NCBI GenBank assembly: GCA_041389495.1
Contig: JAWKRT010000002.1
Location: 124,001 to 188,000 of the forward strand
Direction of reading: 5' to 3'
Source of the DNA: Myxococcota bacterium
GTDB taxonomy: Bacteria > Myxococcota_A > UBA9160 > UBA4427
Length of the DNA: 64,000 nucleotides
In this document: positions 1 through 8,232 of the stretch, piece by piece
Numbering within the stretch: the stretch's first letter is position 1
How the letters are laid out: every line of letters begins with the position of its first letter
Translations under genes and position numbers: made by a program
The notes under the pieces: model-generated
Seen by the model: the letters and a program-made list of their open reading frames with translations, nothing else
Databases searched by the model: none
What the model was told of the DNA's origin: nothing

Positions 1-43
1 CGTCGCAAGCCGGGTCCGGCCTCCGGCGCGCTCCCCGCCGTGA

Positions 44-49
44 TAGCCT
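44..49 (+). promoter_or_regulatory. putative -10 box TAGCCT
   Basis: TAGCCT fits the TANNNT box seen upstream of many operon-leading genes in this window. It would serve the membrane-protein operon starting at 134, leaving a leader of about 80 bases. No clear -35 element is visible. Confidence 0.4.
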
Positions 50-133
50 CGCGCGCCGCGCGCAGTGCGTGCTCGCGCGGTGCGCGCACCGCGCGGCGCC
101 GTTCCGGGCGGCGGCGAGGACGAGGAGGCTCCG

Positions 134-814
134 GTGCAGGCGCGAGCGCGCGAGCTCCTTCCGCAGGTGTTGCTCACGCTGCAGAGCATCGTGCAGGCGC
201 TCGCACTCGAGCTCCTGTGGGATCGCGTCGCGAACGCGCCGCACCTGCTGCCGCCCGGCGGTGTGGAGGGCGTCGCGTTCGCCGGGCTGCTCGCGGGCTG
301 GCTCCAGGTCGGCGCGATCGTGCTCGGCATCGTGCTGATCTGGCTCGTGTACGTGGGCCTCGTGCTGCGGTTCGCCTGGGTGCCGCGCACGCGCGACTCG
401 CTGTTCCCGTTCGCGATCGGCCTGCTCGAGTTCCTCTCGATCGAGCTGCTCGGCCCCGATCACGCGCCGGCGTGGCTCGCCGTGATGGGCGTGATCTTCT
501 CCGTCACCTCGTTCGCGACCAACGACGTGTTCGTGTTCGCGAGCCGCGAATCGGGCGGGGTGATGGAGGGCGGCAGGCTCTCCGGCCTGCGCGACTTCTG
601 GGTCGGGCAGCTGCTGGCCTTCGCACACCTGGCGCTGGCCGGCGTGCTCGCGGTCGTCGGTGGGTACGGCGCGCTGGCCGCGACCGTGTTCGGCGCGATC
701 GACGCCGTCCTGCTCTTCCAGATGTGGCTCGTGCACCTGTACCTGAGCGACGCTCTGCGCGGGCCCGCGCCCGCCGACCCGGCGGAACGCGAGGCGGAGG
801 CGGACGGCACGTGA
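134..814 (+). CDS. multi-pass membrane protein of unknown family
   Basis: I do not recognise this 226-residue protein. It has five or six hydrophobic segments. The first is a long one at roughly residues 48-77, and the last third is almost continuously hydrophobic before a short charged tail rich in Pro, Glu and Ala. I chose the GTG at 134 because GAGGAG (122-127) lies at good spacing in front of it; a GTG at 65 in the same frame would add a basic, unconvincing N-terminus. It overlaps the next gene by four bases (GTGA), so it probably heads the operon 134-3022. It is an inner-membrane protein by prediction only. Confidence 0.65.
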   Translation: MQARARELLPQVLLTLQSIVQALALELLWDRVANAPHLLPPGGVEGVAFAGLLAGWLQVGAIVLGIVLIWLVYVGLVLRFAWVPRTRDSLFPFAIGLLEFLSIELLGPDHAPAWLAVMGVIFSVTSFATNDVFVFASRESGGVMEGGRLSGLRDFWVGQLLAFAHLALAGVLAVVGGYGALAATVFGAIDAVLLFQMWLVHLYLSDALRGPAPADPAEREAEADGT

Positions 815-1896
815 AGATCTACACCACCGCACCGCTCGAGGATCCGCGCGCCGCGCGCACGCTCTACCGCGAGCTCGAGGAGATCGGCTACGACGGCGCG
901 TTCTCGTTCGAGGCGAAGCACGACCCGTTCCTCCCGCTCGCGGTCGCGGGCGAGCACACGACGCGCATCCGGCTCGGAACGGCGATCGCGATCGGCTTCG
1001 CGCGCAACCCGATGAACCTCGCGAACCTCGGCTGGGACCTGCAGACGCTGCTCGGCGGTCGCTTCGTGCTGGGCCTCGGGTCGCAGGTGCGGCCGCACGT
1101 CGAGAAGCGCTTCAGCTCGGGGTGGGGCCAGCCGGTCGAGCGCATGCGCGAGCTCGTGCTCGCGATTCGCGCGATCTGGCGCGCGTGGGAGGGCGGGGCG
1201 CCGCTCGACCATCGCGGCCGCTACTACACGCACACGATCATGATCCCCGCGTTCGATCCCGGGCCGAACCCGTTCGGACCGCCGCCGATCTACACGGCGG
1301 GCTATGGCCCGCGCATGACCGAGGTGGCGGGAGAGGTCGCCGACGGCTTCCTCGCGCATCCCTTCCACTCGCGCGCATCGCTCGAGCAGGTGACGCTGCC
1401 CGCGCTCGAGCGCGGGCTCGCGCGCTCGGGCCGCACGCGCGCCGACCTCGACGTCATCGCCGTCGCCCTCGTCGTCACGGCCGACGACGAGCAGGGCTTC
1501 GAGCGCGCGAAGCTCGCGGCGCGCAAGCAGCTCGCGTTCTACGGGTCGACGCCCGCCTATCGTCCGGTGCTCGACTGCCACGGCTGGGGCGACGTGCACG
1601 TGCGGCTGAACCGGCTGTCGAAGGAAGGGCGCTGGGACGACATGGCGGCGCTCGTGAGCGACGAGATGCTCGAGACGATCGCCGTCGTGGGCGAGCGCGA
1701 GGCGATCCCGGACAAGCTCTTCGCGCGCATGCAGGGCATCGCCGACGGCGTGAGCCTGACGCACAACCGCTGCCCCGACCCGGGCCACTGGCGCGCCGAG
1801 GTGGCCGCGTTCCGCGCGCGCCACGGCGGCGGCGGTGGCGACGACGGCGACGGCGCGGGCGGGCGCCGCGCGTCGCGGACGAGCGCGACGCCGTGA
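811..1896 (+). CDS. LLM-class F420-dependent oxidoreductase-like protein
   Basis: The 361-residue product resembles the bacterial luciferase-like monooxygenase superfamily, especially the actinobacterial-type F420-dependent branch. Typical signs are a TIM-barrel start (KIYTTAPLED), the LGTAIAIGFARNP strand, the LLGGRFVLGLGSQ segment, and the GPPPIYTAGYGPRM turn where the cofactor phosphate is usually held. The tail is a low-complexity Gly/Asp run that is probably disordered. The start is a GTG overlapping the upstream stop by four bases, and its own stop overlaps the next gene the same way. The substrate is unknown. F420 rather than FMN use is inferred from family resemblance. Confidence 0.85.
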   Translation: MKIYTTAPLEDPRAARTLYRELEEIGYDGAFSFEAKHDPFLPLAVAGEHTTRIRLGTAIAIGFARNPMNLANLGWDLQTLLGGRFVLGLGSQVRPHVEKRFSSGWGQPVERMRELVLAIRAIWRAWEGGAPLDHRGRYYTHTIMIPAFDPGPNPFGPPPIYTAGYGPRMTEVAGEVADGFLAHPFHSRASLEQVTLPALERGLARSGRTRADLDVIAVALVVTADDEQGFERAKLAARKQLAFYGSTPAYRPVLDCHGWGDVHVRLNRLSKEGRWDDMAALVSDEMLETIAVVGEREAIPDKLFARMQGIADGVSLTHNRCPDPGHWRAEVAAFRARHGGGGGDDGDGAGGRRASRTSATP

Positions 1897-2513
1897 GCGG
1901 CCCGCGCGCGCCCGGCGTGCACGACGCCCGGCGCGACGAGTGGCGCGCCGTCTACCGCTCGCTCGCGCTCGCGTTCGAGGACGACCCGGTCACCGCCTTC
2001 CTGTTCCCGCGCGCGCGCACGCGCGTCGCCCGCCTCGAGCGGCTCTACGACGTCCTGATCCCGCGGCTCGTCGCGGAGGGGCGGTTGCTCACCGACGACG
2101 AGCATCGGGCCGCCTCCGTCTGGCAGGGGCCCGACCCGTCGCACACGAGCCATGCGAGCGGCGTCGCGACGCTGCTCCGTCTCGGCGTCGTGCTGCGCAG
2201 CCGCGTGCGCGCGGGGCTCGCGCTCGCCGCCGCGCTCGAGCGCGCGCGCGTGCGCGAGCGGCACTGGTACCTCGGCATCCTCGGCGCCGCGCCCGCGCAC
2301 CAGGGAATGGGGCTCGGCTCGGCGCTGATGCGCCCCGTCCTCGACGACTGCGACGCCGAGGGCGTCGTCGCGTATCTCGAGTCGTCGAAGCGCAGCAACA
2401 TCCCCTTCTACGAGCGGCACGGCTTCGCGGTGATCGACGAGATCGCGATCGACGGCGGGCCGCCGCTGTGGCCGATGCGGCGCGAGCCGCGCGGGCGGAC
2501 GCGTCGGCCGTGA
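1893..2513 (+). CDS. GNAT family N-acetyltransferase
   Basis: The 206-residue protein has the GNAT fold signature. The acetyl-CoA loop reads HQGMGLGSALM at about residues 135-145. It is followed by a strand with AYLESS and the NIPFYERHGF motif, in which Tyr usually acts near the thioether. The N-terminal half carries an Arg-rich helix and no extra domain. It is coupled to both neighbours by GTGA overlaps, so it is co-translated with the luciferase-like oxidoreductase. The acetyl acceptor cannot be told from sequence. Confidence 0.85.
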   Translation: MSGPRAPGVHDARRDEWRAVYRSLALAFEDDPVTAFLFPRARTRVARLERLYDVLIPRLVAEGRLLTDDEHRAASVWQGPDPSHTSHASGVATLLRLGVVLRSRVRAGLALAAALERARVRERHWYLGILGAAPAHQGMGLGSALMRPVLDDCDAEGVVAYLESSKRSNIPFYERHGFAVIDEIAIDGGPPLWPMRREPRGRTRRP

Positions 2514-3022
2514 TCGGCGCCGCGGACTTCCGCATGGTGGAGGTGATCGCCGAGGCCGACCTGCGCGCGCACCCTTTGTGGGCCGACTTCCGCGAGTCGA
2601 CCGACCGCGAGCGCATCCTCGGCTGGGGCGTCGCTCCCGAGCGGCTCGCCGCCGAGATCGCGCGCTACGACTACTGTGGGCGACCGCCGCTCTTCCCGGT
2701 GCTCGAGCTCGCGGACGCCGCGCGTCTGGCGAACCCGACGGTCGCGCTGCGCATCGAGCCGCGCGAGGGCGAGGCGCGCGTCGGCTATCGCGTGGGGCGC
2801 GACGCGATCGGCGTCTTCGCGGGCGGCGTCGAGGCGTGTCTCAACCCGCAGCTCCCGAGGCTCGCCCGCCGCGAGCTCGAGCGGCTCGCCGCCGCGCTCG
2901 GGACCACCGTCGAGCGTCTGCTCCCGCTCCGCCACGCGCGCGCCGACGACCTGCGCGGCGTCGACACGCGCGAGCTCGAGCGCGCGTTCGGCCCGCTCGA
3001 GGGCTCGTTCGATCTCGCGTGA
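2510..3022 (+). CDS. hypothetical protein
   Basis: I do not recognise this 170-residue protein. It is soluble in appearance, with an N-terminal helix-rich part containing WADFRESTDRER and a C-terminal part rich in Arg and Leu that looks helical. It has one Cys near YDYCGRPP and another in VEACLNP. The GTG start overlaps the acetyltransferase stop. An internal ATG at 2534 is an alternative start without a clear ribosome site. It is the last gene of the 134-3022 operon, because a new -10-like box follows immediately. Confidence 0.55.
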   Translation: MIGAADFRMVEVIAEADLRAHPLWADFRESTDRERILGWGVAPERLAAEIARYDYCGRPPLFPVLELADAARLANPTVALRIEPREGEARVGYRVGRDAIGVFAGGVEACLNPQLPRLARRELERLAAALGTTVERLLPLRHARADDLRGVDTRELERAFGPLEGSFDLA

Positions 3023-3028
3023 TACGTT
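3023..3028 (+). promoter_or_regulatory. putative -10 box TACGTT
   Basis: TACGTT begins on the base right after the previous stop codon and lies 23 bases before the ATG at 3052. A GGGAGGGAG ribosome site sits between the box and the start. Confidence 0.4.
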
Positions 3029-3051
3029 CCCGCGCGCACAGGGAGGGAGCG

Positions 3052-3519
3052 ATGGACGGCATCCGGACTGCGGCGCGCGCGGCGCTCGCGCTCGCATGCG
3101 CGGCCTCGATCGGCTTCGCCGCATCGCCCGCGACGGCGCTGCCGCAGAGCCTCCGCAGCGACGAAGACCTGCGCGACGTCGCCGAAGCGTTCCTCTCGGC
3201 AATGGTCGCGAACGAGATCGCCGAGGCGTATCGCAGCGTCGGTCGGTACTGGTCCGAGGGCGGGAGCGAGCTCGCGGCACAGATCGCGGGCGCCGAGGCG
3301 GAGCGCAAGCGGCTGCGCGCGACCATCGGGCTCTCGCTCGGCTGGGAGCGCGTGCGGCGCGACGAGGCGGCGAAGCGCGTCGTCCGCCTCGTGTATCTCG
3401 AGCGCTTCGACGAGGGCGCCGTCGTCTGGCAGCTCGTCTTCTATCGCGCCGATGCGTCCTGGCAGCTCGTGTCGCTCGAATCGTCGCAGGACCTCGGGCT
3501 GCTCTTCGACGGTCGTTAG
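3052..3519 (+). CDS. exported hypothetical protein, NTF2-like/DUF4019-like
   Basis: The 155-residue product begins with a signal peptide: a basic start, then a hydrophobic run ending near ASPATA. The mature part has a helix-rich start (AEAFLSAMVANEIAEAYR) and ends in two strand-like segments with VVWQLVFYR and WQLVSLE. This resembles NTF2-like or DUF4019 periplasmic proteins, but the match is by general pattern only. The ATG follows a strong GGGAGGGAG ribosome site. It is probably periplasmic, with no catalytic motif visible. Confidence 0.6.
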   Translation: MDGIRTAARAALALACAASIGFAASPATALPQSLRSDEDLRDVAEAFLSAMVANEIAEAYRSVGRYWSEGGSELAAQIAGAEAERKRLRATIGLSLGWERVRRDEAAKRVVRLVYLERFDEGAVVWQLVFYRADASWQLVSLESSQDLGLLFDGR

Positions 3520-3590
3520 GTGGGCGCGGGAACGCGGTGCGGGTGCGCCGGTCTTCCCGCGCGAGCGCGGCTCTGGCACCCTCCCGCGCG

Positions 3591-4634
3591 ATGACCGCGA
3601 CCCCCGCCCCGGCGCTGCGCAGCTTCGGCTCCCAGGCGCTCCACTACTTCGCGCGCGAGCACGAGGGCGTCGCGCGCGCGCCGGTCGGCGGGCCTGCTTC
3701 GTGGCGCGGCGCCGAGCTCGCCGCTCGCGGGCTCGACGCGCTCGCGACGCCGCTCGCCCCGCACGAGGTCGCCGAGCTCGAGGGCGCGGCGCGCGGCGTG
3801 CTCGCGAGCGGCGCCGCGCCGGGTGCGCTCACGCGCGACGCGTTCCCGCTCCCGCGCCTCGCGCCCCGCATCGCGGGCTGGGCGCGCGAGCTCGACGCCG
3901 GCCGCGGCTTCGTCCTGCTGCGCGGCCTGCCCGTCGAGCGCTGGGGCGACGAGCTCGCGGGCCTCGCGTTCTTCGGGATGGGGCTGCACCTCGGGACGCC
4001 GGGCGCGCAGAATCCGCAGGGCGACGTGCTCGGCCACGTCACCGACACGGGCGACGACGCGCGCGACCCGTTCGTCCGGCGCTATCGCACGTCGGGCGAC
4101 ATCGCGTTCCACTGCGATCTCGCGGACGTCGTCGGGCTGCTCTGCCTGCGCGCGTCGCCGGCCGGCGGAGCGAGTCGCATCGCGAGCTCGGTCGCCGTGC
4201 ACGACGAGATCCTCGCGCGCCGGCCCGACCTGCTCGCGCGCCTCTACGAGCCCTTCGCCCTCGACTCGCGCGGCGAGCAGGGCGACGGGCGCGCGCCGTA
4301 CCTGCCCGTTGCGCCGTGTCGCCACGCACGCGGCCGGCTGCGCACGTTCTACCACTCCGACTACTTCCGCTCCGCGACGCGACACGCGGGCGTCGCGCCG
4401 TTCACCGCCGACGAGCTCGCGCTGCTCGACCTGTTCGAGGAGATCGCCGGCTCGCCCGCGTTCCGGCTCGACATGCAGCTCGCTCCGGGCGACGTGCAGC
4501 TCCTGTCGAACCACACGGTCGTGCACGCGCGCACCGCCTATCGGGACGGAGACGCGCCGCGCGAGCGCCGGCACCTGCTGCGACTGTGGCTCTCGCTCGA
4601 GCGCGCGGCTTCGCCCGGAGAGGAGCGCGCGTGA
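3591..4634 (+). CDS. TauD/TfdA-like Fe(II)/2-oxoglutarate dioxygenase
   Basis: The 347-residue protein fits the TauD superfamily. The iron-binding HxD is His174 and Asp176 in FHCDLADV. The distal His is His312 in SNHTVVHARTAY, and an Arg-rich RERRHLLRLWL segment follows, where the 2-oxoglutarate carboxylate is normally bound. The segment GRGFVLLRGLP is typical of the N-terminal strand of this family. Members hydroxylate or desaturate small molecules using O2 and 2-oxoglutarate; the substrate here is unknown. Its stop overlaps the next gene by four bases, so it is translated with an NTF2-like protein. Confidence 0.85.
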   Translation: MTATPAPALRSFGSQALHYFAREHEGVARAPVGGPASWRGAELAARGLDALATPLAPHEVAELEGAARGVLASGAAPGALTRDAFPLPRLAPRIAGWARELDAGRGFVLLRGLPVERWGDELAGLAFFGMGLHLGTPGAQNPQGDVLGHVTDTGDDARDPFVRRYRTSGDIAFHCDLADVVGLLCLRASPAGGASRIASSVAVHDEILARRPDLLARLYEPFALDSRGEQGDGRAPYLPVAPCRHARGRLRTFYHSDYFRSATRHAGVAPFTADELALLDLFEEIAGSPAFRLDMQLAPGDVQLLSNHTVVHARTAYRDGDAPRERRHLLRLWLSLERAASPGEERA

Positions 4635-5245
4635 CGAGCGACGAGCGGCTCGACCGTCTCGAATCGATCGACGAGATCCGACAGCTCGTCGCGAAGTACT
4701 GTCTCGCGCTCGACATGCGCGACCTCGACGCGCTCGTCGGCCTGTTTCCCGAGGACGTGCGCGTCGGCGGGGGCGAGCGCGGACGCGCCGCGCTCAAGCG
4801 CTGGTTCGACGACACGCTGCGGCTGCAGTTCACGGGCACCGCGCACGTCACGGGCAACCACATCGTCGAGCTCGAGTCGCGCGACACCGCGCGCGGCCTC
4901 GTCTACAGCCGCAACGAGCACGAGACGGGCGACGAGTGGGTCGTGATGACGATGCTCTACTGGGACCGCTACGAGCGCATCGACGGCCGCTGGCTCTTCC
5001 GCCGCCGCCTCCCGCTCTACTGGTACGCGGCGGACCAGAACGCGCCGCCGATCGGCGCGAACAAGATGCGCTGGCCGGATCGCGAGCCGTACGAGGGCGG
5101 CTACCACGACTTCTTCCCGTCCTGGCGCGAGTTCTGGGCGAGCGACTACGACCCGGGTCGGGACGTCGCCCCGCCCGCGCCGCTCGGCGAGTTCCTCGCG
5201 CGCATGCGCCCCGACGAGCGCGGCGCGTCGGTCCGTGTCCGCTGA
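4631..5245 (+). CDS. SnoaL/NTF2-like family protein
   Basis: The 204-residue protein looks like the SnoaL-like branch of the NTF2 fold, used by small-molecule isomerases, hydroxylases and dehydratases. Recognisable parts are the N-terminal helix IDEIRQLVAKYCLALDMRD, the strand with HVTGNHIVELE, and the WVVMTMLYWDRYERIDGRW repeat. The C-terminal extension after residue 130, rich in Trp and Tyr, is longer than in a minimal SnoaL domain. The GTG start is coupled to the dioxygenase upstream, so the two may act on the same substrate. The reaction is not known. Confidence 0.75.
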   Translation: MTSDERLDRLESIDEIRQLVAKYCLALDMRDLDALVGLFPEDVRVGGGERGRAALKRWFDDTLRLQFTGTAHVTGNHIVELESRDTARGLVYSRNEHETGDEWVVMTMLYWDRYERIDGRWLFRRRLPLYWYAADQNAPPIGANKMRWPDREPYEGGYHDFFPSWREFWASDYDPGRDVAPPAPLGEFLARMRPDERGASVRVR

Positions 5246-5801
5246 TCGAGCGGCGCTCGCGCTCGCGGCGCTCGCGTGGCTCGCGACGGCGTGCGCGCAT
5301 TCGGGCGGGACGCAGGGCGGAGGCGGGGCGGAGCCGGACGCCGAAGTGGTGGCGCTCGCGGGCGCCCTCGCCGGGCTCGACGCCGCGGTCGACGCGGGCG
5401 AGGCGCGGCTCGCCGCGCAGACCGCGCTCGCGGCGACGCGCGAGCTCGCGGACGTCTATCGCATGACGTGGCCCCCGCAGCTCCACAACGCGCTCGTGAA
5501 CTCGGGCCTGCGCGAGCGCGGACTGTGCTGCCACTGGGCCGAGGACATGGCCGCGCGGCTGCGCGCGCTCGACCTCCGCACGCTCGACGTGCACTGGGTC
5601 GTCGCCCATCGCGGGAGCCGGCTGCGCGAGCACAACAGCCCGCTGCTCGCGCCGCGCGGCGCCGCCGTCGAGCGGGGGCTCGTCCTCGACGGCTGGCGCC
5701 GCGCGGGCGCGCTCGTCTGGGCGCGGCCCGGCGAGGACACCTATCCGTGGGTGCCGCATCCGCTCGACGGCGAGTGGGACCGGCTCCGCTGCGCCGACTG
5801 A
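5235..5801 (+). CDS. putative lipoprotein with Cys-His-Asp arrangement
   Basis: The 188-residue product starts with a short hydrophobic signal ending in LATAC at Cys20, an imperfect lipobox. The mature part has a Cys pair at 98-99 in RGLCCHWAED, then His133 in REHNSPLL and Asp152 in VLDGWR. This Cys, then His, then Asp order is the layout of papain/transglutaminase-like hydrolases, and the spacing of a helix after Cys also fits. I cannot name a family, so enzymatic activity is an inference. It overlaps the NTF2-like gene by 11 bases and closes the 3591-5801 operon. Confidence 0.6.
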   Translation: MSADRAALALAALAWLATACAHSGGTQGGGGAEPDAEVVALAGALAGLDAAVDAGEARLAAQTALAATRELADVYRMTWPPQLHNALVNSGLRERGLCCHWAEDMAARLRALDLRTLDVHWVVAHRGSRLREHNSPLLAPRGAAVERGLVLDGWRRAGALVWARPGEDTYPWVPHPLDGEWDRLRCAD

Positions 5802-5818
5802 GCGCGTGCCGCGGTCCG

Positions 5819-5837
5819 CGCGCGCGTGACGCGCGCG
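5819..5837. terminator. perfect GC palindrome after operon end
   Basis: Two nine-base arms (5819-5827 and 5829-5837) are exact reverse complements around a single base, 18 bases after the stop at 5801. There is no T-tract, so it is at best a hairpin-type end of transcription. Confidence 0.3.
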
Positions 5838-5847
5838 ATCGGCCTCC

Positions 5848-5853
5848 TACACT
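5848..5853 (+). promoter_or_regulatory. putative -10 box TACACT
   Basis: TACACT lies 47 bases before the ATG at 5901. Because it is downstream of another possible start (5826), it supports choosing 5901 for the hydrolase. Confidence 0.4.
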
Positions 5854-5900
5854 CGCGCGCCGGGTCGAGATGCGCGCTCCACCGGCCCGGGAGAGCCCCC

Positions 5901-6728
5901 ATGGTGATGGATCTCGGATCCGCGGCGCGTCACTGCGCGCTCGCCGTCGCCGCGTTGCACGGCTTCGTCGCCTCGGTCGCGGCTCCCGCGTCCGGCGCCC
6001 CGGCGCCGCGCACCGTGTCCGCGCATGCGGTCGCGCGCGAGCCGGCCTCGCGCGGCGCGGTCGTCCTGCTGCACGGGCTCGGTCGCAGCGCACGCGCGAT
6101 GGCGTGGCTCGAGCGGCGCCTCGCGCGCGCGGGCTATGCGACGCACGCGGTCGGCTATGCGTCGGTGACGCGCCCCTTCGACGCCATCGTCGACGACGTC
6201 GATCGCGAGATCGCGCGCTGCTGTGCGGACGCCGAGCGCGTGCACTTCGTGACGCACTCGCTCGGCGGGCTCGTGCTGCGCGCGTGGGCCGCGCGCGCGA
6301 ACGACGCGCGCATCGGCCGCGTCGTGATGCTCGGCCCGCCGAGCGCCGGGAGCGCGATCGTCGATCGCCTCGGTGCGCTCCGCGCGGTGCTCGGCCCGAC
6401 CGGACGCGAGCTCGGAACGGGCGAGGACGCGCTTCCGGGGCGGCTCGCGCGCGCGGGCCCCGTGCCGTTCGAGCTCGGCGTCATCGCGGGCGATCGCAGC
6501 TGGAACCCGATCGGCTCGTGGATGCTCGAGGGGCCGGACGACGGCGCCGTCGCGGTCGCGAGCGCGCGCGTCGACGGAATGCGCGACTTCGTCGTGCTGC
6601 CCGCCGCGCACACGGCGCTGCCCTACGCGCGGGACGTCGCTGCGCAGGCGATCCACTTCCTCGACCACGGTCGCTTCGACCGCCGGCGCGCGGAGCGCGC
6701 GCCGCGCGGTGGTGCCGGAGCGCGGTGA
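5901..6728 (+). CDS. exported alpha/beta-hydrolase (lipase/esterase-like)
   Basis: The 275-residue product has an N-terminal hydrophobic signal. The alpha/beta-hydrolase core follows: the oxyanion strand VVLLHGLGRS, the nucleophile elbow THSLGG with Ser120, and a likely catalytic His237 in PAAHTALPY. The acid is probably an Asp in GPDDGAVAV. The overall pattern is that of PGAP1-like or triacylglycerol-lipase-like esterases acting outside the cytoplasm. I chose ATG 5901 because the likely -10 box lies between it and the earlier candidate at 5826. It is followed directly by a membrane-protein gene sharing one base. Confidence 0.8.
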   Translation: MVMDLGSAARHCALAVAALHGFVASVAAPASGAPAPRTVSAHAVAREPASRGAVVLLHGLGRSARAMAWLERRLARAGYATHAVGYASVTRPFDAIVDDVDREIARCCADAERVHFVTHSLGGLVLRAWAARANDARIGRVVMLGPPSAGSAIVDRLGALRAVLGPTGRELGTGEDALPGRLARAGPVPFELGVIAGDRSWNPIGSWMLEGPDDGAVAVASARVDGMRDFVVLPAAHTALPYARDVAAQAIHFLDHGRFDRRRAERAPRGGAGAR

Positions 6729-7276
6729 TGGACGCGCGCGCGCGATGGATCGCGACCACGCTCGTCGGCGGTCCGCTCGTCGTCGCGAGCTACGTGTATG
6801 GCGCACTCGTGCCGCCGCCCGAGGGCACGAGCGGCCTCTGGGGCGGCGTGCCCGACGCCTGGAAGCCGGCCTACACCCTGAACATGCTGCTCGCGGCCGC
6901 GGGCTTCTTCGCGTTCGCGCAGCACCTGCTGCGCGCGGACCCCGCGCGCGCTCGCGCGCGCATCGCCGGGCGCGAGCTCGGGTTCGGCGCGCTCGCGCCG
7001 CTGTTCGGCGCGATCGTCTTCCCGTCGGCGCTCTGGCTCCCGCTCACCTACGCGATGCTGGCGACGCCCTCGCGCGCGCTGTGGCTCGCGATCCTCGCGT
7101 GCCTCGCGACGGTCGGTGTCGCGGCGCTCGGCGTGCTCGCGTTCGTCGCGCGCATGGAGCCGCACCCGGGCCGCGCGTCGCGCGCGCTCGCGATCGCGGG
7201 CGCCGTCCCGTTCGCACTGCAGACGGCCGTGCTCGACGCGATCGTCTGGCCGCTCGTGTTCCCGCTCGACGGATGA
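6728..7276 (+). CDS. four- to five-pass membrane protein
   Basis: The 182-residue protein has an N-terminal segment (TTLVGGPLVVASYVYGALV), then three or four more membrane spans with short loops. I see no motif for a known family. Its ATG overlaps the stop of the esterase by one base (TGATG), so translation is probably coupled. GGAG lies a few bases upstream. The function is unknown; it may anchor or assist the esterase, which is only a guess from position. Confidence 0.6.
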   Translation: MDARARWIATTLVGGPLVVASYVYGALVPPPEGTSGLWGGVPDAWKPAYTLNMLLAAAGFFAFAQHLLRADPARARARIAGRELGFGALAPLFGAIVFPSALWLPLTYAMLATPSRALWLAILACLATVGVAALGVLAFVARMEPHPGRASRALAIAGAVPFALQTAVLDAIVWPLVFPLDG

Positions 7277-7317
7277 TCCCGGTGCGCGGCGCGACGGGCC
7301 GCGAGGGGAGGACGGCA

Positions 7318-7737
7318 ATGGAGCGATCTCGGATGCGCGTCGCCGCGGCGCTGCTCGCCACTCTGCTCGCCGCACCTCTCGCCACTCTGCTCGCGGGCTG
7401 CGGCGGCCCGCTGCTCGCGATTCCGGGCGGCGCGCTCGCGGGCGAGCCGGCGGCCGTGCCCGCCTCGTGGGGCGCGTCGCACACCGGCGTGCTCGAGCTC
7501 GAGACGCGCCCGGGCGATCCCTACTCGGTGCAGGTGAACTACGTCGTGCGCGACGGCCGCCTCTACGTCGACCCCGCCGACGGCCGGCGCTGGCTCGAGC
7601 ACCTGCGCGCGAGCCCGCTCGTGCGCGTGCGCATCGACGGGCGCGTGTACGCGATGCGCGCCGTGCTCGCCGGTCGGCCGGGCGAGCTCGCGGGATTCGA
7701 CGAGGATCGCTGGATCTACGAGCTGGTCGCTCGTTAG
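7318..7737 (+). CDS. lipoprotein with a nitroreductase/FMN split-barrel-like domain
   Basis: The 139-residue product carries a clear lipobox LLAGC with Cys28. The mature part contains VQVNYVVRDGRLYVDP, followed by LEHLRASPLVRVRIDGR. That strand order is like the small split-barrel proteins that bind FMN or F420 (pyridoxamine-phosphate-oxidase or DUF385 type). Such a domain on a lipoprotein would be outside the inner membrane, which is unusual. The ATG at 7318 was chosen because GAGGGGAGG (7302-7310) precedes it; an earlier ATG at 7273 lacks one. The assignment is by pattern and tentative. Confidence 0.55.
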   Translation: MERSRMRVAAALLATLLAAPLATLLAGCGGPLLAIPGGALAGEPAAVPASWGASHTGVLELETRPGDPYSVQVNYVVRDGRLYVDPADGRRWLEHLRASPLVRVRIDGRVYAMRAVLAGRPGELAGFDEDRWIYELVAR

Positions 7738-7762
7738 GTGTGCGACGCGCGCGCGTCGCGCG

Positions 7763-8092
7763 TCAGACGGCGTCGATCGTTCCGCCCTGCGCGCGGCAGT
7801 CGGCCGGGCTCGAGAACTTCACCGCACCGTCGACCGTGCAGCGGACGATGCGGCCCTCGAGGTCGCCGCCGTGGATCGACTTCACGTTGCTCCACTCGAG
7901 GCGGCGGCGCGGGTCGGCCGGGGCCTCCTCCGCCTTCGCCTCGGTCTTCTTGCCCTTGTCGAGCATGGCGCTCGCCTTGTCGAGCTCCTCGAACGCGCCG
8001 CAGCCGGGGAGGAGGAGCGCGGCCAGGAGGGCCGCGCCGGCGAGGCCGCGCGCCGTCGGACGGGAGCGGTGGCGGGTCGAGGCGCCGTGCAT
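7763..8092 (-). CDS. small hypothetical lipoprotein
   Basis: The 109-residue product has a strong lipoprotein signal ending LLLPGC at Cys31. A charged Lys/Glu/Ala linker follows, then a C-terminal domain with Cys85 and Cys99 in a pattern like C-x-V-x-G-x-x-K-F-x-S-x-x-x-C, which may form a disulphide. I do not recognise the family. The start at 8092 has a G-rich stretch just upstream; an in-frame ATG at 8104 is the alternative. It faces the preceding split-barrel lipoprotein gene, with only 25 bases between the stops. Confidence 0.6.
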   Translation of the reverse strand: MHGASTRHRSRPTARGLAGAALLAALLLPGCGAFEELDKASAMLDKGKKTEAKAEEAPADPRRRLEWSNVKSIHGGDLEGRIVRCTVDGAVKFSSPADCRAQGGTIDAV

Positions 8093-8232
8093 GGCGCCCC
8101 CCATCGGATGGGTCGCGCGCAGGCTGAAGGCCGGGGCCGCGCGCGCCGCGGTCGGGCGGGGAGCGACCCCGGCGCGCCTTCGGGCCCCGGCCGGCAGCGC
8201 ACGTGTCGCGCGCTCGCTATTCCCCGGCAGCG

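Noticed and set aside
40..810. In-frame upstream extension of the luciferase-like gene
   Set aside because: The Arg/Ala-rich sequence has no domain, overlaps the membrane-protein gene, and the GTG at 811 gives a normal family start.
5826..5900. Earlier start for the esterase
   Set aside because: It would begin upstream of the likely -10 box at 5848-5853 and adds a poor N-terminus before the signal peptide.
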